NCBI RefSeq assembly: GCF_000520975.1 | Contig: NZ_JACB01000001.1 | Location: forward strand, 62,001 to 126,000 | Length of the DNA stretch: 64,000 nt | Direction: 5' to 3' | From: Aquimarina megaterium XH134 | GTDB taxonomy: Bacteria; Bacteroidota; Bacteroidia; Flavobacteriales; Flavobacteriaceae | Part shown: one piece after another, positions 8,808 to 16,026 of the stretch | How the letters are laid out: each line of letters opens with the position of its first letter | Numbering within the stretch: position 1 is the first letter of the stretch | Position numbers and translations under genes: made by a program | The notes under the pieces: generated by a model | What the model saw: the letters and a program-made list of their open reading frames with translations, nothing else | Told to the model about the DNA's origin: nothing | Databases searched by the model: none

Positions 8808-9560
8808 ATGAAAATATATAAAACATTACATATTGGTGAATTTCATACAAATCACTGTGAAGACTTCTTGATTGAGGAACAAATCGGAACGAATGAAAAG
8901 CTATTAGCCGTTTTAGATGGCTGTACAATGGGAACAGAGTCTGTTTTTGCTTCAATTCTTTTCGGAAAGATTTTACGAAATATTGCTAAAAATAAATTTT
9001 ATGAAGAGTTTGTAACAGGTAATCCAATACAATTAAAAGATAAACTTAAGGAAGTTGTTAAAACATTAATTCATGAGATTAAACTTTTCAAGAATCAGCT
9101 GGGACTTGAAACAAATGAGCTGCTATCAACTCTAATAATTGGAATTGTCGAAACTAAAGAATCAAAAGCTGAGTTTTTGACAATCGGAGATGGTCTAATT
9201 TGTAAGGATGGAGAACTAATTGAATACGAACAAAATGACAAACCTGATTATCTTGGGTATCATTTAGTTGATGACTTTGATAGTTGGTTTGACAGTCAAG
9301 AACAAAAAGTATCAATGTCTGATTTTAAAGATTTATCTATCTCTACAGATGGTATCTTTACATTTAGAAACCTGGAGGACAAGTCAAAACAAAAACCTGA
9401 AAACGAAATTATCGAATATTTACTGATTGATAATGAAGGCGCAGAATTCGATAATTTCCTGGATAGAAAAATTCGACTACTAAAAGATAAATGGAATCAT
9501 CTGGTGACAGATGATTTAGCAATAATTAGAATAAAAAACAATACGACAACATCGTCTTAA
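8808..9560 (+). CDS. PP2C-family protein phosphatase-like protein
   Basis: A 250-residue protein carrying the metal-binding and catalytic signature of PPM/PP2C serine/threonine phosphatases: Cys-Glu-Asp near residue 18, Leu-Asp-Gly-Cys-Thr-Met-Gly at 36-42 (Asp37 in the position of the DGxxG aspartate), Thr-Ile-Gly-Asp-Gly near 126, Ser-Thr-Asp-Gly-Ile-Phe near 182, and Thr-Asp-Asp-Leu-Ala-Ile-Ile near the C-terminus. It is cytoplasmic, with no signal peptide. The DGHGG motif is altered to DGCTMG, as in diverged prokaryotic members. No kinase lies nearby, so the substrate is unknown. It is the first of three closely spaced plus-strand genes. Confidence 0.75.
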   Translation: MKIYKTLHIGEFHTNHCEDFLIEEQIGTNEKLLAVLDGCTMGTESVFASILFGKILRNIAKNKFYEEFVTGNPIQLKDKLKEVVKTLIHEIKLFKNQLGLETNELLSTLIIGIVETKESKAEFLTIGDGLICKDGELIEYEQNDKPDYLGYHLVDDFDSWFDSQEQKVSMSDFKDLSISTDGIFTFRNLEDKSKQKPENEIIEYLLIDNEGAEFDNFLDRKIRLLKDKWNHLVTDDLAIIRIKNNTTTSS

Positions 9561-9579
9561 CTATTATGAAAAGAAAAAA

Positions 9580-10038
9580 ATGAAATTTCAGTTTTACATC
9601 CTAACAATTATTTCTGTTTTTCTAACTAGTTATATAAGTGCCCAAACTAATGCAATAAAAAAAAATGAATCAACTAATTCGATTTTAAAAGTTGAAATGA
9701 GCTTGAGTGCGTTTGGTGTAGAATCGGATAGCTTCCCTTCAATAGATGTTTTCATCGATTTTGAAAAGGATTCGACTAATTGTGTAAAAACCTTTTACAA
9801 TCCTGCATATAAAGGTTCTACATATACATTGACTAAAAGTGAAATGGAATCAATCATCGAGCTACTAAAAAATTCTGATCTTGAAAAACTTAAAAAAAGT
9901 TATACAACTAATATAACAGATCAGCCAAGTTCAAAAACTGTGATTCAAACTAATAAAGCTAAATATACCATTAATGATTATGGGCTAAAAGGGGAATATC
10001 CATTACAAGAACTATATAAAATCATATATAAATATTAG
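9580..10038 (+). CDS. Secreted protein, DUF6438-like
   Basis: A 152-residue protein with a signal peptide (about residues 1-21, ending Ile-Ser-Ala-Gln). The mature part has the outline I associate with DUF6438 proteins: an opening strand pair, a Tyr-Thr-Leu-Thr-Lys-Ser-Glu-Met-Glu-Ser-Ile-Ile-Glu-Leu-Leu helix, then a Thr-Asn-Ile-Thr-Asp-Gln-Pro segment and a Lys-Tyr-Thr-Ile-Asn-Asp-Tyr-Gly strand. The usual cysteine-containing N-terminal motif of that family is not obvious. It lies 19 bases after the PP2C-like gene and 34 before the next secreted protein. Function unknown. Confidence 0.6.
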   Translation: MKFQFYILTIISVFLTSYISAQTNAIKKNESTNSILKVEMSLSAFGVESDSFPSIDVFIDFEKDSTNCVKTFYNPAYKGSTYTLTKSEMESIIELLKNSDLEKLKKSYTTNITDQPSSKTVIQTNKAKYTINDYGLKGEYPLQELYKIIYKY

Positions 10039-10072
10039 TAACTGCTAATAAACGTATAGTAAATTAAAACAA

Positions 10073-10735
10073 ATGAATTCAAAACTAATCATCCTTTTAA
10101 TTACAGTTCTAATTTTTGCATCTTTCAGCACTGCAAAGAAGAGTTTTGAAGGTGTCATAACTTATAAAGTTGAAACAAAATTCAAAAAAGATAATGTTCC
10201 TCATCGAGAATATTTAGAGCAAAAGTTTGGAGATACATTAAAGGTATATTATAATAAAAATGGTGATATTTTTAAAGAATATCTCAATACAGGAGAAAGA
10301 GGTTATGATTTCAATTTGTATCTAAACTCTAATAATCACTATTATGCAAAATGGAAAAATTTAGATACTATTTATCATTACGATGTTTCAGAACAAGCTT
10401 TAGAATTTCTCGATAAAACAAGTGGAAAATCAGAACAAATTTTAGGAAAAGCCTGTGATTATATCCAAATTGAAGGATTTGAGCCAAATGGAAAACAAAA
10501 AGTAATACAAAAATATTCTTATAGTGGTTTTCCGTATTTAGAACCTGAACTTTTTAAAAACTTCAATGATTTTTATACCTATGATTTGATTAAAGAAGCA
10601 AAATCACCTTTTATGAAAATGGAACTTGATTTAGGAGATTTTATTGTGACATATACTGCAATTCAGATTGAGCCGAAAGAATTAAATCAAAATATATTCG
10701 TAATCCCAAATGACATTCCTAAAAAAGAATATTAA
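10073..10735 (+). CDS. Secreted hypothetical protein
   Basis: A 220-residue protein with a signal peptide (about residues 1-21) and a mature part made of repeated beta strands: Phe-Glu-Gly-Val-Ile-Thr-Tyr-Lys-Val near the start, then Leu-Gly-Lys-Ala-Cys-Asp-Tyr-Ile and a final Phe-Ile-Val-Thr-Tyr-Thr-Ala segment. This is the style of periplasmic GLPGLI or DUF4412-like beta proteins of Bacteroidetes, although the GLPGLI motif itself is not visible. No catalytic residues were recognised. Same strand as the PP2C-like and DUF6438-like genes. Confidence 0.55.
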   Translation: MNSKLIILLITVLIFASFSTAKKSFEGVITYKVETKFKKDNVPHREYLEQKFGDTLKVYYNKNGDIFKEYLNTGERGYDFNLYLNSNNHYYAKWKNLDTIYHYDVSEQALEFLDKTSGKSEQILGKACDYIQIEGFEPNGKQKVIQKYSYSGFPYLEPELFKNFNDFYTYDLIKEAKSPFMKMELDLGDFIVTYTAIQIEPKELNQNIFVIPNDIPKKEY

Positions 10736-10909
10736 CCTAATACATTATAAAAACCAGAATAGTTTAATCCCAGATCAAAAGGTTTTTCTATTGCCAATAG
10801 CACTAATTTTTTATAAGTTTAACCAGAAGTAAAATAAATACAGAAACCAATGGATTCGGGTATATTTATCTTGCTTTGATTCATGTATCTAGGATTTACA
10901 ACAATTAAA

Positions 10910-11473
10910 ATGACACACCCTTTACGACAACATATCGAAGAAATAATCAGCCTTACCGATGAAGAATTCGATTTTGTGTTGAGTCATTTTGAACAAATCA
11001 AAAGGCGCAAACATCAATATATCGTTCAGGAAGGAGAAATTGTTAACAAAGAATACTGGATCATAAAAGGATGTTTAAAAAGCTATTTTATAGATCAGAC
11101 AGGAAAAGAGCATATACTACAATTCGGGATGGAGAATTGGTGGATTACAGATTACGAATCATTTGTAAAACAAACCAAATCCAAAACCTCTATAGACTGT
11201 ATAGAAGATAGCGAGTTACTCTATATAACTTTTGAAAATAGAGAAAAGCTAACGGCCAAAATGCATAAAATGGAACGTTTTTGGGCCAAAAAAAGTAAAA
11301 TGGGTCGAATTGCGCTTCAGAATAGAATCTTATCATTATTGAAAAATTCGTCTAAAGAACGATACGAATTACTACTCGAGCACTATCCAAAACTTTTTCA
11401 ACGTGTTCCCAAAAAAATGATTGCCGCCTATCTAGGGGTTTCCAGAGAAACGCTTAGCAGATTAAACTCTTAA
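10910..11473 (+). CDS. Crp/Fnr-family transcriptional regulator
   Basis: A 187-residue regulator with an N-terminal cyclic-nucleotide-binding-like domain (residues 20-110, including Gln-Glu-Gly-Glu-Ile-Val and Gly-Lys-Glu-His-Ile-Leu-Gln-Phe-Gly) and a C-terminal helix-turn-helix (Arg-Val-Pro-Lys-Lys-Met-Ile-Ala-Ala-Tyr-Leu-Gly-Val-Ser-Arg-Glu-Thr-Leu-Ser). I chose ATG 10910 (Met-Thr-His-Pro-Leu) because the family begins close to this point; an ATG at 10883 would add nine residues. Regulators of this type in Bacteroidetes often sit next to small redox or detoxification operons, and here the tautomerase/SDR/NTF2-like operon begins 120 bases downstream. Confidence 0.88.
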   Translation: MTHPLRQHIEEIISLTDEEFDFVLSHFEQIKRRKHQYIVQEGEIVNKEYWIIKGCLKSYFIDQTGKEHILQFGMENWWITDYESFVKQTKSKTSIDCIEDSELLYITFENREKLTAKMHKMERFWAKKSKMGRIALQNRILSLLKNSSKERYELLLEHYPKLFQRVPKKMIAAYLGVSRETLSRLNS

Positions 11474-11593
11474 TTATTTTTACTCGTTTATTGCTTAAAG
11501 TGATATACATCACACCAAAGAAGTGACAATCCTCCTTCTTAATAATTTCATTCTACAACACCTTTGTATGACTATTAATTTAATAAAAAAGTC

Positions 11594-11788
11594 ATGCCAT
11601 ACATTAACATTAAAGTTACCGATGAACAGGTAACAACAGACCAAAAACGTCAATTAATAGAAGGAGCTACACAGCTCGTTGTTGACATACTGAACAAAAA
11701 CCCCAAAACAACTCATGTTGTTATTGAAGAAGTTCCTATCGAAAATTGGGGAGTGAACGGGAAACAGTATTTAGGAACTAAAAAATAA
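11594..11788 (+). CDS. 4-oxalocrotonate tautomerase-family protein
   Basis: A 64-residue protein beginning Met-Pro-Tyr-Ile-Asn-Ile, so that Pro2 becomes the catalytic N-terminal proline after methionine removal. The remainder follows the family: a Lys-Arg-Gln-Leu-Ile-Glu-Gly-Ala-Thr helix, a Val-Val-Ile-Glu-Glu-Val-Pro strand and a Glu-Asn-Trp-Gly-Val segment. Family members catalyse keto-enol tautomerisation or related reactions and form hexamers; the substrate here is unknown. It is the first gene of a tight three-gene operon, with the SDR gene starting five bases after its stop. Confidence 0.9.
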   Translation: MPYINIKVTDEQVTTDQKRQLIEGATQLVVDILNKNPKTTHVVIEEVPIENWGVNGKQYLGTKK

Positions 11789-11793
11789 AGAAC

Positions 11794-12537
11794 ATGAAAA
11801 ACAAAACAGTAATTATTACAGGAGCATCTACAGGAATTGGTAAAGAAATTGCAAAATACTTTATAGCAAAAGAGAGTAATGTTGTTATGAACTCTTCTAA
11901 CGAAGAAAACCTGAAAAACGCTTATAAGGAACTCGGTTCTCCTTCTAACGTAATCTACCTGGTCGGTGATATCAGCAAACAAGAAACAGGACAAAAACTC
12001 GTAAGCCTTGCAATAGAAAAATTCAACACGGTTGATGTTTTAATTAATAATGCAGGCGTATTTTCTCCAAAACCTTTTTTAGATGTTGAGGAAAAAGATT
12101 TAGACCAGTATTGGAATGTAAATTTAAAAGGAACCTATTTTACATCGCAAGCTGCGATTCCTCATATGATAAAGCAACAAAATGGTTCGATTATAAACAT
12201 CGGAACCGTTTTAGTCGACCATGCTATTGATGGCTTCCCGGCAACAGCTCCTCTAGCGAGTAAAGGTGCCATCCATGCCTTAACCAGACAACTAGCCGCC
12301 GAATTTGGTAAAAATAACATCAAAGTAAACACCATAGCTCCAGGAATAATTAGAAGTCCATTGCAAAGTAAAATCGGAATTGAAAATGCCGATAGCTTAG
12401 CAGGATTACATTTATTAAACCGAATTGGAGAAGCCAATGAAATTGCAGAAGCAGCATATTATTTGGCTACATCAAATTTTGTAACCGGAGAAACGATTAA
12501 TGTGGCAGGAGGACATACAGTTGGACACGCCATCTAA
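11794..12537 (+). CDS. SDR-family protein lacking the usual catalytic tyrosine
   Basis: A 247-residue classical short-chain dehydrogenase/reductase by fold. The nucleotide-binding Thr-Gly-Ala-Ser-Thr-Gly-Ile-Gly is at residues 9-16, Asn-Asn-Ala-Gly at 85-88, and Gly-Glu-Thr-Ile-Asn-Val-Ala-Gly-Gly-His near the end. The active-site lysine is present (Lys157), but the tyrosine expected four residues before it is Pro153, and the usual serine about 13 residues earlier is not present (Leu140, with Thr138 nearby). It may catalyse a different reaction or act as a binding protein. It lies between a tautomerase and an NTF2-like gene in one operon. Confidence 0.9.
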   Translation: MKNKTVIITGASTGIGKEIAKYFIAKESNVVMNSSNEENLKNAYKELGSPSNVIYLVGDISKQETGQKLVSLAIEKFNTVDVLINNAGVFSPKPFLDVEEKDLDQYWNVNLKGTYFTSQAAIPHMIKQQNGSIINIGTVLVDHAIDGFPATAPLASKGAIHALTRQLAAEFGKNNIKVNTIAPGIIRSPLQSKIGIENADSLAGLHLLNRIGEANEIAEAAYYLATSNFVTGETINVAGGHTVGHAI

Positions 12538-12547
12538 AAAATAAATT

Positions 12548-12916
12548 ATGTATAAAGAGCATATTAAAGAAATCGAAAACTTAATTACTAATTATTTTGA
12601 GGGAATTTTTTATGGAGATGCAACCAAACTCGAATCTTGTTTTCATAAAAACGTATATATCTATGGAGATATCAAAGGTGTAGATTACTTAAAAAGTGTA
12701 ACCGAATATCTTGAAGGAGTTAAAAATAGACAAAGCCCTAAAGATTTAAACGAGAATCTAAAAATGAAAATTATAGGGATCGATATTATGGGTAAAATTG
12801 CTATGGCAAAATTACATCTTCCCATGTTAGGTTATAATTATTACGACTATTTATCATTAGCCAAAATCAATAACAATTGGAAAATTGTAAATAAACTATT
12901 CACTCATGTGCAATAA
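12548..12916 (+). CDS. NTF2-like (SnoaL/lumazine-binding-like) protein
   Basis: A 122-residue protein with the cone-shaped NTF2-like layout: an N-terminal helix pair (residues 3-35, Ile-Glu-Asn-Leu-Ile-Thr-Asn-Tyr-Phe-Glu-Gly-Ile), Asp/Leu-Glu-Ser-Cys-Phe-His, then a curved sheet ending Tyr-Asp-Tyr-Leu-Ser-Leu-Ala-Lys-Ile-Asn-Asn-Asn-Trp-Lys-Ile-Val-Asn-Lys. Such proteins bind or isomerise small molecules. It is the third gene of the tautomerase/SDR operon (10-base gap), so the three probably act on one compound. Confidence 0.85.
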   Translation: MYKEHIKEIENLITNYFEGIFYGDATKLESCFHKNVYIYGDIKGVDYLKSVTEYLEGVKNRQSPKDLNENLKMKIIGIDIMGKIAMAKLHLPMLGYNYYDYLSLAKINNNWKIVNKLFTHVQ

Positions 12917-13034
12917 ATAAAGTGTTCATATTTTAATAACCAAAAACCAGATTCTGACGAATCAGGATAAAAAAAAGATGAAGAGTTTCTTTTAGAAGAC
13001 AAAGCCTATTATAGCTATGAATTCTAATAAATCC

Positions 13035-13065
13035 TTTGAAGGGTTAAAAAATAACCTCATATTTG
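13035..13065 (+). promoter_or_regulatory. Bacteroidetes-type promoter for a candidate small RNA
   Basis: TTTG at 13035-13038 and CATATTTG at 13058-13065, 19 bases apart, match TTTG-N19-TAnnTTTG at all but one position. No ORF follows; a strong terminator lies at 13198-13227. Confidence 0.55.
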
Positions 13066-13071
13066 CGTCAT

Positions 13072-13227
13072 AATTTTGAACCAAAAAACAAGTTTTAAGC
13101 CTATGTTATTATTTTTCACATATAAAAAGGACGCCGTAAAGCCGTTTTTAAATCAAGAATATAGGTAGCAAACTATACATAAGATATAAAAAACATAAGC
13201 GTCCAATAAATTTGGACGCTTTTTTTA
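13072..13227 (+). ncRNA. Candidate structured small RNA or orphan leader
   Basis: About 155 bases between a promoter-like sequence and a terminator, with no ORF of coding character. GGACGCC at 13129-13135 can pair with GCGTCC at 13199-13204, which is also the left arm of the terminator, so two mutually exclusive structures are possible. Longer pairings such as CTATGTT with AACATAAG also exist. It may be a free small RNA or a leader of unknown function. It is not a family I recognise. Confidence 0.4.
13198..13227 (+). terminator. Rho-independent terminator
   Basis: AGCGTCCA (13198-13205) and TGGACGCT (13213-13220) form a perfect 8-bp stem with a seven-base loop, followed by seven or more T. 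Confidence 0.9.
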
Positions 13228-13400
13228 TCATCTTTTTTGTATATCTATTTTATCAAATAAAAATGGTATTTGAGAGATAATCATCAGAACAGCAATTGGT
13301 TACCAAACAGGCTAGTATCCGTAAAAAAACGGACAGGGATTCTTATGCCTAAAATCAACATAAAATACTGATTATCAATAAATTAAATTTTAAATTTTAG

Positions 13401-13431
13401 TTGTATAATTAAAAAATAGATTACATATTTG
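13401..13431 (+). promoter_or_regulatory. Promoter of the rtcB operon leader
   Basis: TTG at 13401-13403 and CATATTTG at 13424-13431, with 20 bases between, fit the Bacteroidetes consensus TTTG/TTG-N19-21-TAnnTTTG. Transcription would start near 13438, about 50 bases before the leader ORF. Confidence 0.55.
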
Positions 13432-13488
13432 CACCGCAGTTCATAAATTGCAAAACCATAATAGTTAATCTTTAATAACCGAAGTAAT

Positions 13489-13572
13489 ATGATTTTTACA
13501 AACATATATTGCCACACTCCAAAAGAACCAGGTTCTTTTAAGAGTATGCTTCGGGACTTCGCCAGTACATAA
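13489..13572 (+). CDS. 27-residue leader peptide ORF upstream of rtcB
   Basis: ATG at 13489 opens a 27-codon ORF (Met-Ile-Phe-Thr-Asn-Ile-Tyr-Cys-His-Thr-Pro-Lys-Glu-Pro-Gly-Ser ... Ala-Ser-Thr) ending with TAA at 13570-13572. Its last third overlaps the left arm (13548-13560) of a hairpin whose right arm overlaps a terminator, which is the arrangement of translation-coupled attenuators. It also contains an AAAAGAACC/GGTTCTTTT hairpin at 13520-13538. There is no run of a single regulatory amino acid. The ORF is inferred from position and structure; its translation is not proven. Confidence 0.5.
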   Translation: MIFTNIYCHTPKEPGSFKSMLRDFAST

Positions 13573-13630
13573 TTTCCATTATATATGAGAAGAAGTCCGA
13601 AGCCATAAAGTTTCGGATTTTTTATTTTTC
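13548..13630 (+). promoter_or_regulatory. Attenuator: antiterminator and terminator hairpins
   Basis: GCTTCGGGACTTC (13548-13560) pairs with GAAGTCCGAAGC (13592-13603), with one bulged G. Alternatively TCCGAA (13596-13601) pairs with TTCGGA (13612-13617), followed by a T-rich run, which is a rho-independent terminator. The shared bases 13596-13601 make the two structures mutually exclusive. A ribosome completing the leader ORF would cover 13548-13560 and favour termination; one that stalls earlier, or initiates poorly, would favour read-through into rtcB. Confidence 0.65.
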
Positions 13631-13745
13631 CTTTTAATCAGACTGCATTGTCACGCTAAGTCTTTGATACACTCAGGCAGGCTTTGTCAAAGTGTAATTG
13701 AAATCTCAATAAAATCTCTCGAAACATTTTATCAAGTTTATGTCA

Positions 13746-13763
13746 GTAATGAAAATTCATTAC
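13746..13763. promoter_or_regulatory. Short palindrome just upstream of rtcB
   Basis: GTAATGAA/TTCATTAC with a two-base centre, 36 bases before the rtcB start. It could be an operator or an mRNA hairpin; no known binding site is recognised. Confidence 0.35.
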
Positions 13764-13799
13764 ATCACTCATTATTGACAAATATCAAAACCTATACTA

Positions 13800-15191
13800 A
13801 TGGGAAAGAAACTAAGCGGAAAGGATCTAATTAAATTAGGCTTTCCAAAGAATAATAGTATTAATGTGACTTTGGGTCAGATTAATCGATATCAAAAGAG
13901 AGTAAAAAAAGAACATATATTAATTGAAGCCAAAAAAGTATTACTTAATCCAGAAGCTTACCAGGGTGATGGTATCTGGGGAAAGATAGCAGAGAGTTTA
14001 TTAAAACCCGTAGAGGTTAAAAGGCATGCCTTGAAAACAACTCGATCTCCTTTCCAAATCTATGGTGAGAATGAAATTGATGAACAGGCAAAATACCAGT
14101 TGTTTGATGCCTTAAAATTACCAGTTGCAACTGCAGGAGCTTTAATGCCAGATGCACATACCGGATATGGTCTTCCTATCGGAGGAGTACTGGCAACAAA
14201 GAATGCTGTGATTCCTTATGGAGTTGGAGTCGATATTGGATGTAGAATGTGTTTAACGGTCTATCCAATAGCAATCTCATATCTCAAAGGAAAAAAGCAT
14301 CAATTAGAGAATATACTTTCTGAACATACCAAGTTCGGGATGTATGAAACTCATAAGGTAAAGCATGATCATGAGATCTTTGAACGAGATGAATTTAAAA
14401 CCATCCCGTTAGTCAAAAGATTGAAAGACAAAGCGTATAAGCAGTTAGGTACTTCGGGTGGTGGTAATCACTTTGTAGAGTTTGGAGTAATTACAATTAC
14501 CGATACAGCTAATGAGTGGGGGTTGAAGACTGGCGAATATTTAGGAGTGTTATCACATAGCGGCTCAAGAGGGTTAGGAGCCAATATCGCCAAACACTAT
14601 ACGTATTTAGCTACCAAGCAATGCCCGTTACCAAAGCATGTACAGCAATTGGCCTGGTTAGATTTAAATACTCACGATGGCCAGGAATATTGGTTGGCGA
14701 TGAATCTTGCTGGTGATTATGCACAAGCTTGTCATGATGATATTCATGCCAGGATAGCAAAGTTATTAGGGTCAAAACCCATAGCAAAAATTGAAAATCA
14801 TCACAATTTTGCCTGGAAACAAGAAGTAAATGGAGAGGAATGCATTGTACACCGAAAAGGAGCTACACCGGCCGCCAAAGGTGAATTAGGGATTATTCCC
14901 GGTTCTATGACAGCCCCAGGGTACATCGTAAGAGGATTAGGAAACGAAGCAAGTTTACAATCTGCATCACATGGCGCTGGTCGCTTACACTCACGTAGAA
15001 AGTGCAAAGAGAAATTTACAAGAAGTGAGATCAAAAAGCAGTTAAAAGCGCATGATGTAACACTTATAGGAGGAGGAATTGATGAAGCTCCAATGGCATA
15101 TAAAAACATCGAAAAAGTAATGGCAAATCAACAAGAACTCGTAGAAATTGTTGGAACATTTACACCAAAAATTGTTCGAATGGATAAATAA
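13800..15191 (+). CDS. rtcB: RtcB-type RNA ligase (rRNA-repair clade by context)
   Basis: A 463-residue RtcB, a GTP- and Mn-dependent ligase that joins RNA ends bearing 3'-phosphate or 2',3'-cyclic phosphate to 5'-OH ends. Visible signatures: Pro-Asp-Ala-His at 117-120, metal ligands Asp145 and Cys148 in Gly-Val-Asp-Ile-Gly-Cys-Arg, Gly-Gly-Gly-Asn-His at 220-224, His253 (Ser-His-Ser-Gly-Ser-Arg), His334/335, His351, Gly-Ser-Met-Thr-Ala-Pro-Gly, and the guanylylated histidine His391 in Ser-Ala-Ser-His-Gly-Ala-Gly-Arg. The gene is followed by prfH; such pairs (RtcB2-PrfH) have been linked to rescue and repair of ribosomes cut in 16S rRNA. An attenuator-like leader precedes it. Confidence 0.93.
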   Translation: MGKKLSGKDLIKLGFPKNNSINVTLGQINRYQKRVKKEHILIEAKKVLLNPEAYQGDGIWGKIAESLLKPVEVKRHALKTTRSPFQIYGENEIDEQAKYQLFDALKLPVATAGALMPDAHTGYGLPIGGVLATKNAVIPYGVGVDIGCRMCLTVYPIAISYLKGKKHQLENILSEHTKFGMYETHKVKHDHEIFERDEFKTIPLVKRLKDKAYKQLGTSGGGNHFVEFGVITITDTANEWGLKTGEYLGVLSHSGSRGLGANIAKHYTYLATKQCPLPKHVQQLAWLDLNTHDGQEYWLAMNLAGDYAQACHDDIHARIAKLLGSKPIAKIENHHNFAWKQEVNGEECIVHRKGATPAAKGELGIIPGSMTAPGYIVRGLGNEASLQSASHGAGRLHSRRKCKEKFTRSEIKKQLKAHDVTLIGGGIDEAPMAYKNIEKVMANQQELVEIVGTFTPKIVRMDK

Positions 15192-15193
15192 AA

Positions 15194-15271
15194 GTTAGGG
15201 CGTTACCCAAAGGGTCGGGCTTTCGGCAGTCGCTCTCGGCGAGGAGCTTCAACAAAGCCTCAATCCCTAAC
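15194..15271. repeat. REP-like inverted repeat between rtcB and prfH
   Basis: GTTAGGG (15194-15200) and CCCTAAC (15265-15271) bound a GC-richer segment containing AAGGGTCGGGCTTTCGG, of a kind I recall scattered through Bacteroidetes intergenic DNA. It lies within the operon gap and has no ORF. Confidence 0.5.
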
Positions 15272-15280
15272 GCAAAATTA

Positions 15281-15312
15281 AGACCTCACAGGTTTTAAAA
15301 CCTGTGAGGTCT
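15281..15312. repeat. Dispersed palindrome, copy 1
   Basis: A perfect 32-base palindrome with arm AGACCTCACAGGTTTT. Two further copies, each with one extra central A, lie at 47409-47441 and 49181-49213. It sits 15 bases before the prfH start codon and could form a strong hairpin in the operon mRNA. Confidence 0.9.
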
Positions 15313-15327
15313 GTAAAAAACAATAAA

Positions 15328-16023
15328 ATGAATCAAAAAATTATACAAATAACAGCAGGAAGAGGCCCCGCAGAATGTTGCTGGGTCGTAGCCCAGGTAC
15401 TTAAGTATTTTTTGGATGATATACGACATACAGGAGTAACCTATAGCATCATACAGAGGATAAAAGGTTTAGAAAACGGCACATTGCAATCTGCTACACT
15501 AAAACTGCAGGGCGATCAAATAAACGATTTGGTAAGTTCCTGGTTAGGAACTGTACAGTGGATAGGAACCTCAACTTTTCGTAAATATCATAAACGAAAA
15601 AACTGGTTTATCGGGATCTACGAACTAGACCTTATATCAATAGAAAAAATAGCAGAAAAAGATATTGTATTTCAAATGATACGAAGTTCGGGCCCAGGTG
15701 GCCAGCATGTAAACAAAGTAAATTCTGCAGTTAGAGCAACACATAAACTTACGGCTACAAGTGTAGTGGTAATGGATAGTCGTTCACAACATCAAAATCG
15801 AAAAATTGCTGTCGAACGATTAAAAAACAAAGTACTTGAAGTGCAATTAGAACAATTAAAAAAATCGGTATCAGATGAATGGGAAAACCACTTAAATGTT
15901 CAACGTGGTAACCCGATTAGAGTGTTTAAAGGAACTGATTTCAAAAAGAAAAAAGTGACAAAAACCTTTAAAAATAAACGAAATCAATTAAAAACTGATT
16001 TATACAATCAATTAAAGAATTAG
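15328..16023 (+). CDS. prfH: Peptide chain release factor homologue PrfH
   Basis: A 231-residue class-I release-factor relative containing the catalytic Gly-Gly-Gln (124-126) in Ser-Ser-Gly-Pro-Gly-Gly-Gln-His-Val-Asn-Lys-Val, which triggers peptidyl-tRNA hydrolysis, followed by the usual Ser-Arg-Ser-Gln-His-Gln-Asn-Arg segment and a lysine-rich tail. It is much shorter than RF1/RF2 (about 360 aa) because the N-terminal domain is absent and codon recognition is reduced, as in the PrfH family. The start is ATG 15328; an upstream GTG at 15304 lies inside the repeat. PrfH is thought to release nascent chains from ribosomes with a cleaved decoding centre so that RtcB can reseal the rRNA. Confidence 0.93.
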   Translation: MNQKIIQITAGRGPAECCWVVAQVLKYFLDDIRHTGVTYSIIQRIKGLENGTLQSATLKLQGDQINDLVSSWLGTVQWIGTSTFRKYHKRKNWFIGIYELDLISIEKIAEKDIVFQMIRSSGPGGQHVNKVNSAVRATHKLTATSVVVMDSRSQHQNRKIAVERLKNKVLEVQLEQLKKSVSDEWENHLNVQRGNPIRVFKGTDFKKKKVTKTFKNKRNQLKTDLYNQLKN

Positions 16024-16026
16024 AAA

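Noticed and set aside
13489..13572. Amino-acid biosynthesis-type leader peptide
   Set aside because: No run of one regulatory codon, and the downstream genes are RNA repair, not amino-acid synthesis.
15281..15312. Palindrome as a simple transcription terminator inside the operon
   Set aside because: It recurs almost identically at two unrelated loci and lacks a strong T-run here, so a dispersed repeat explains it better, though it may still affect mRNA.
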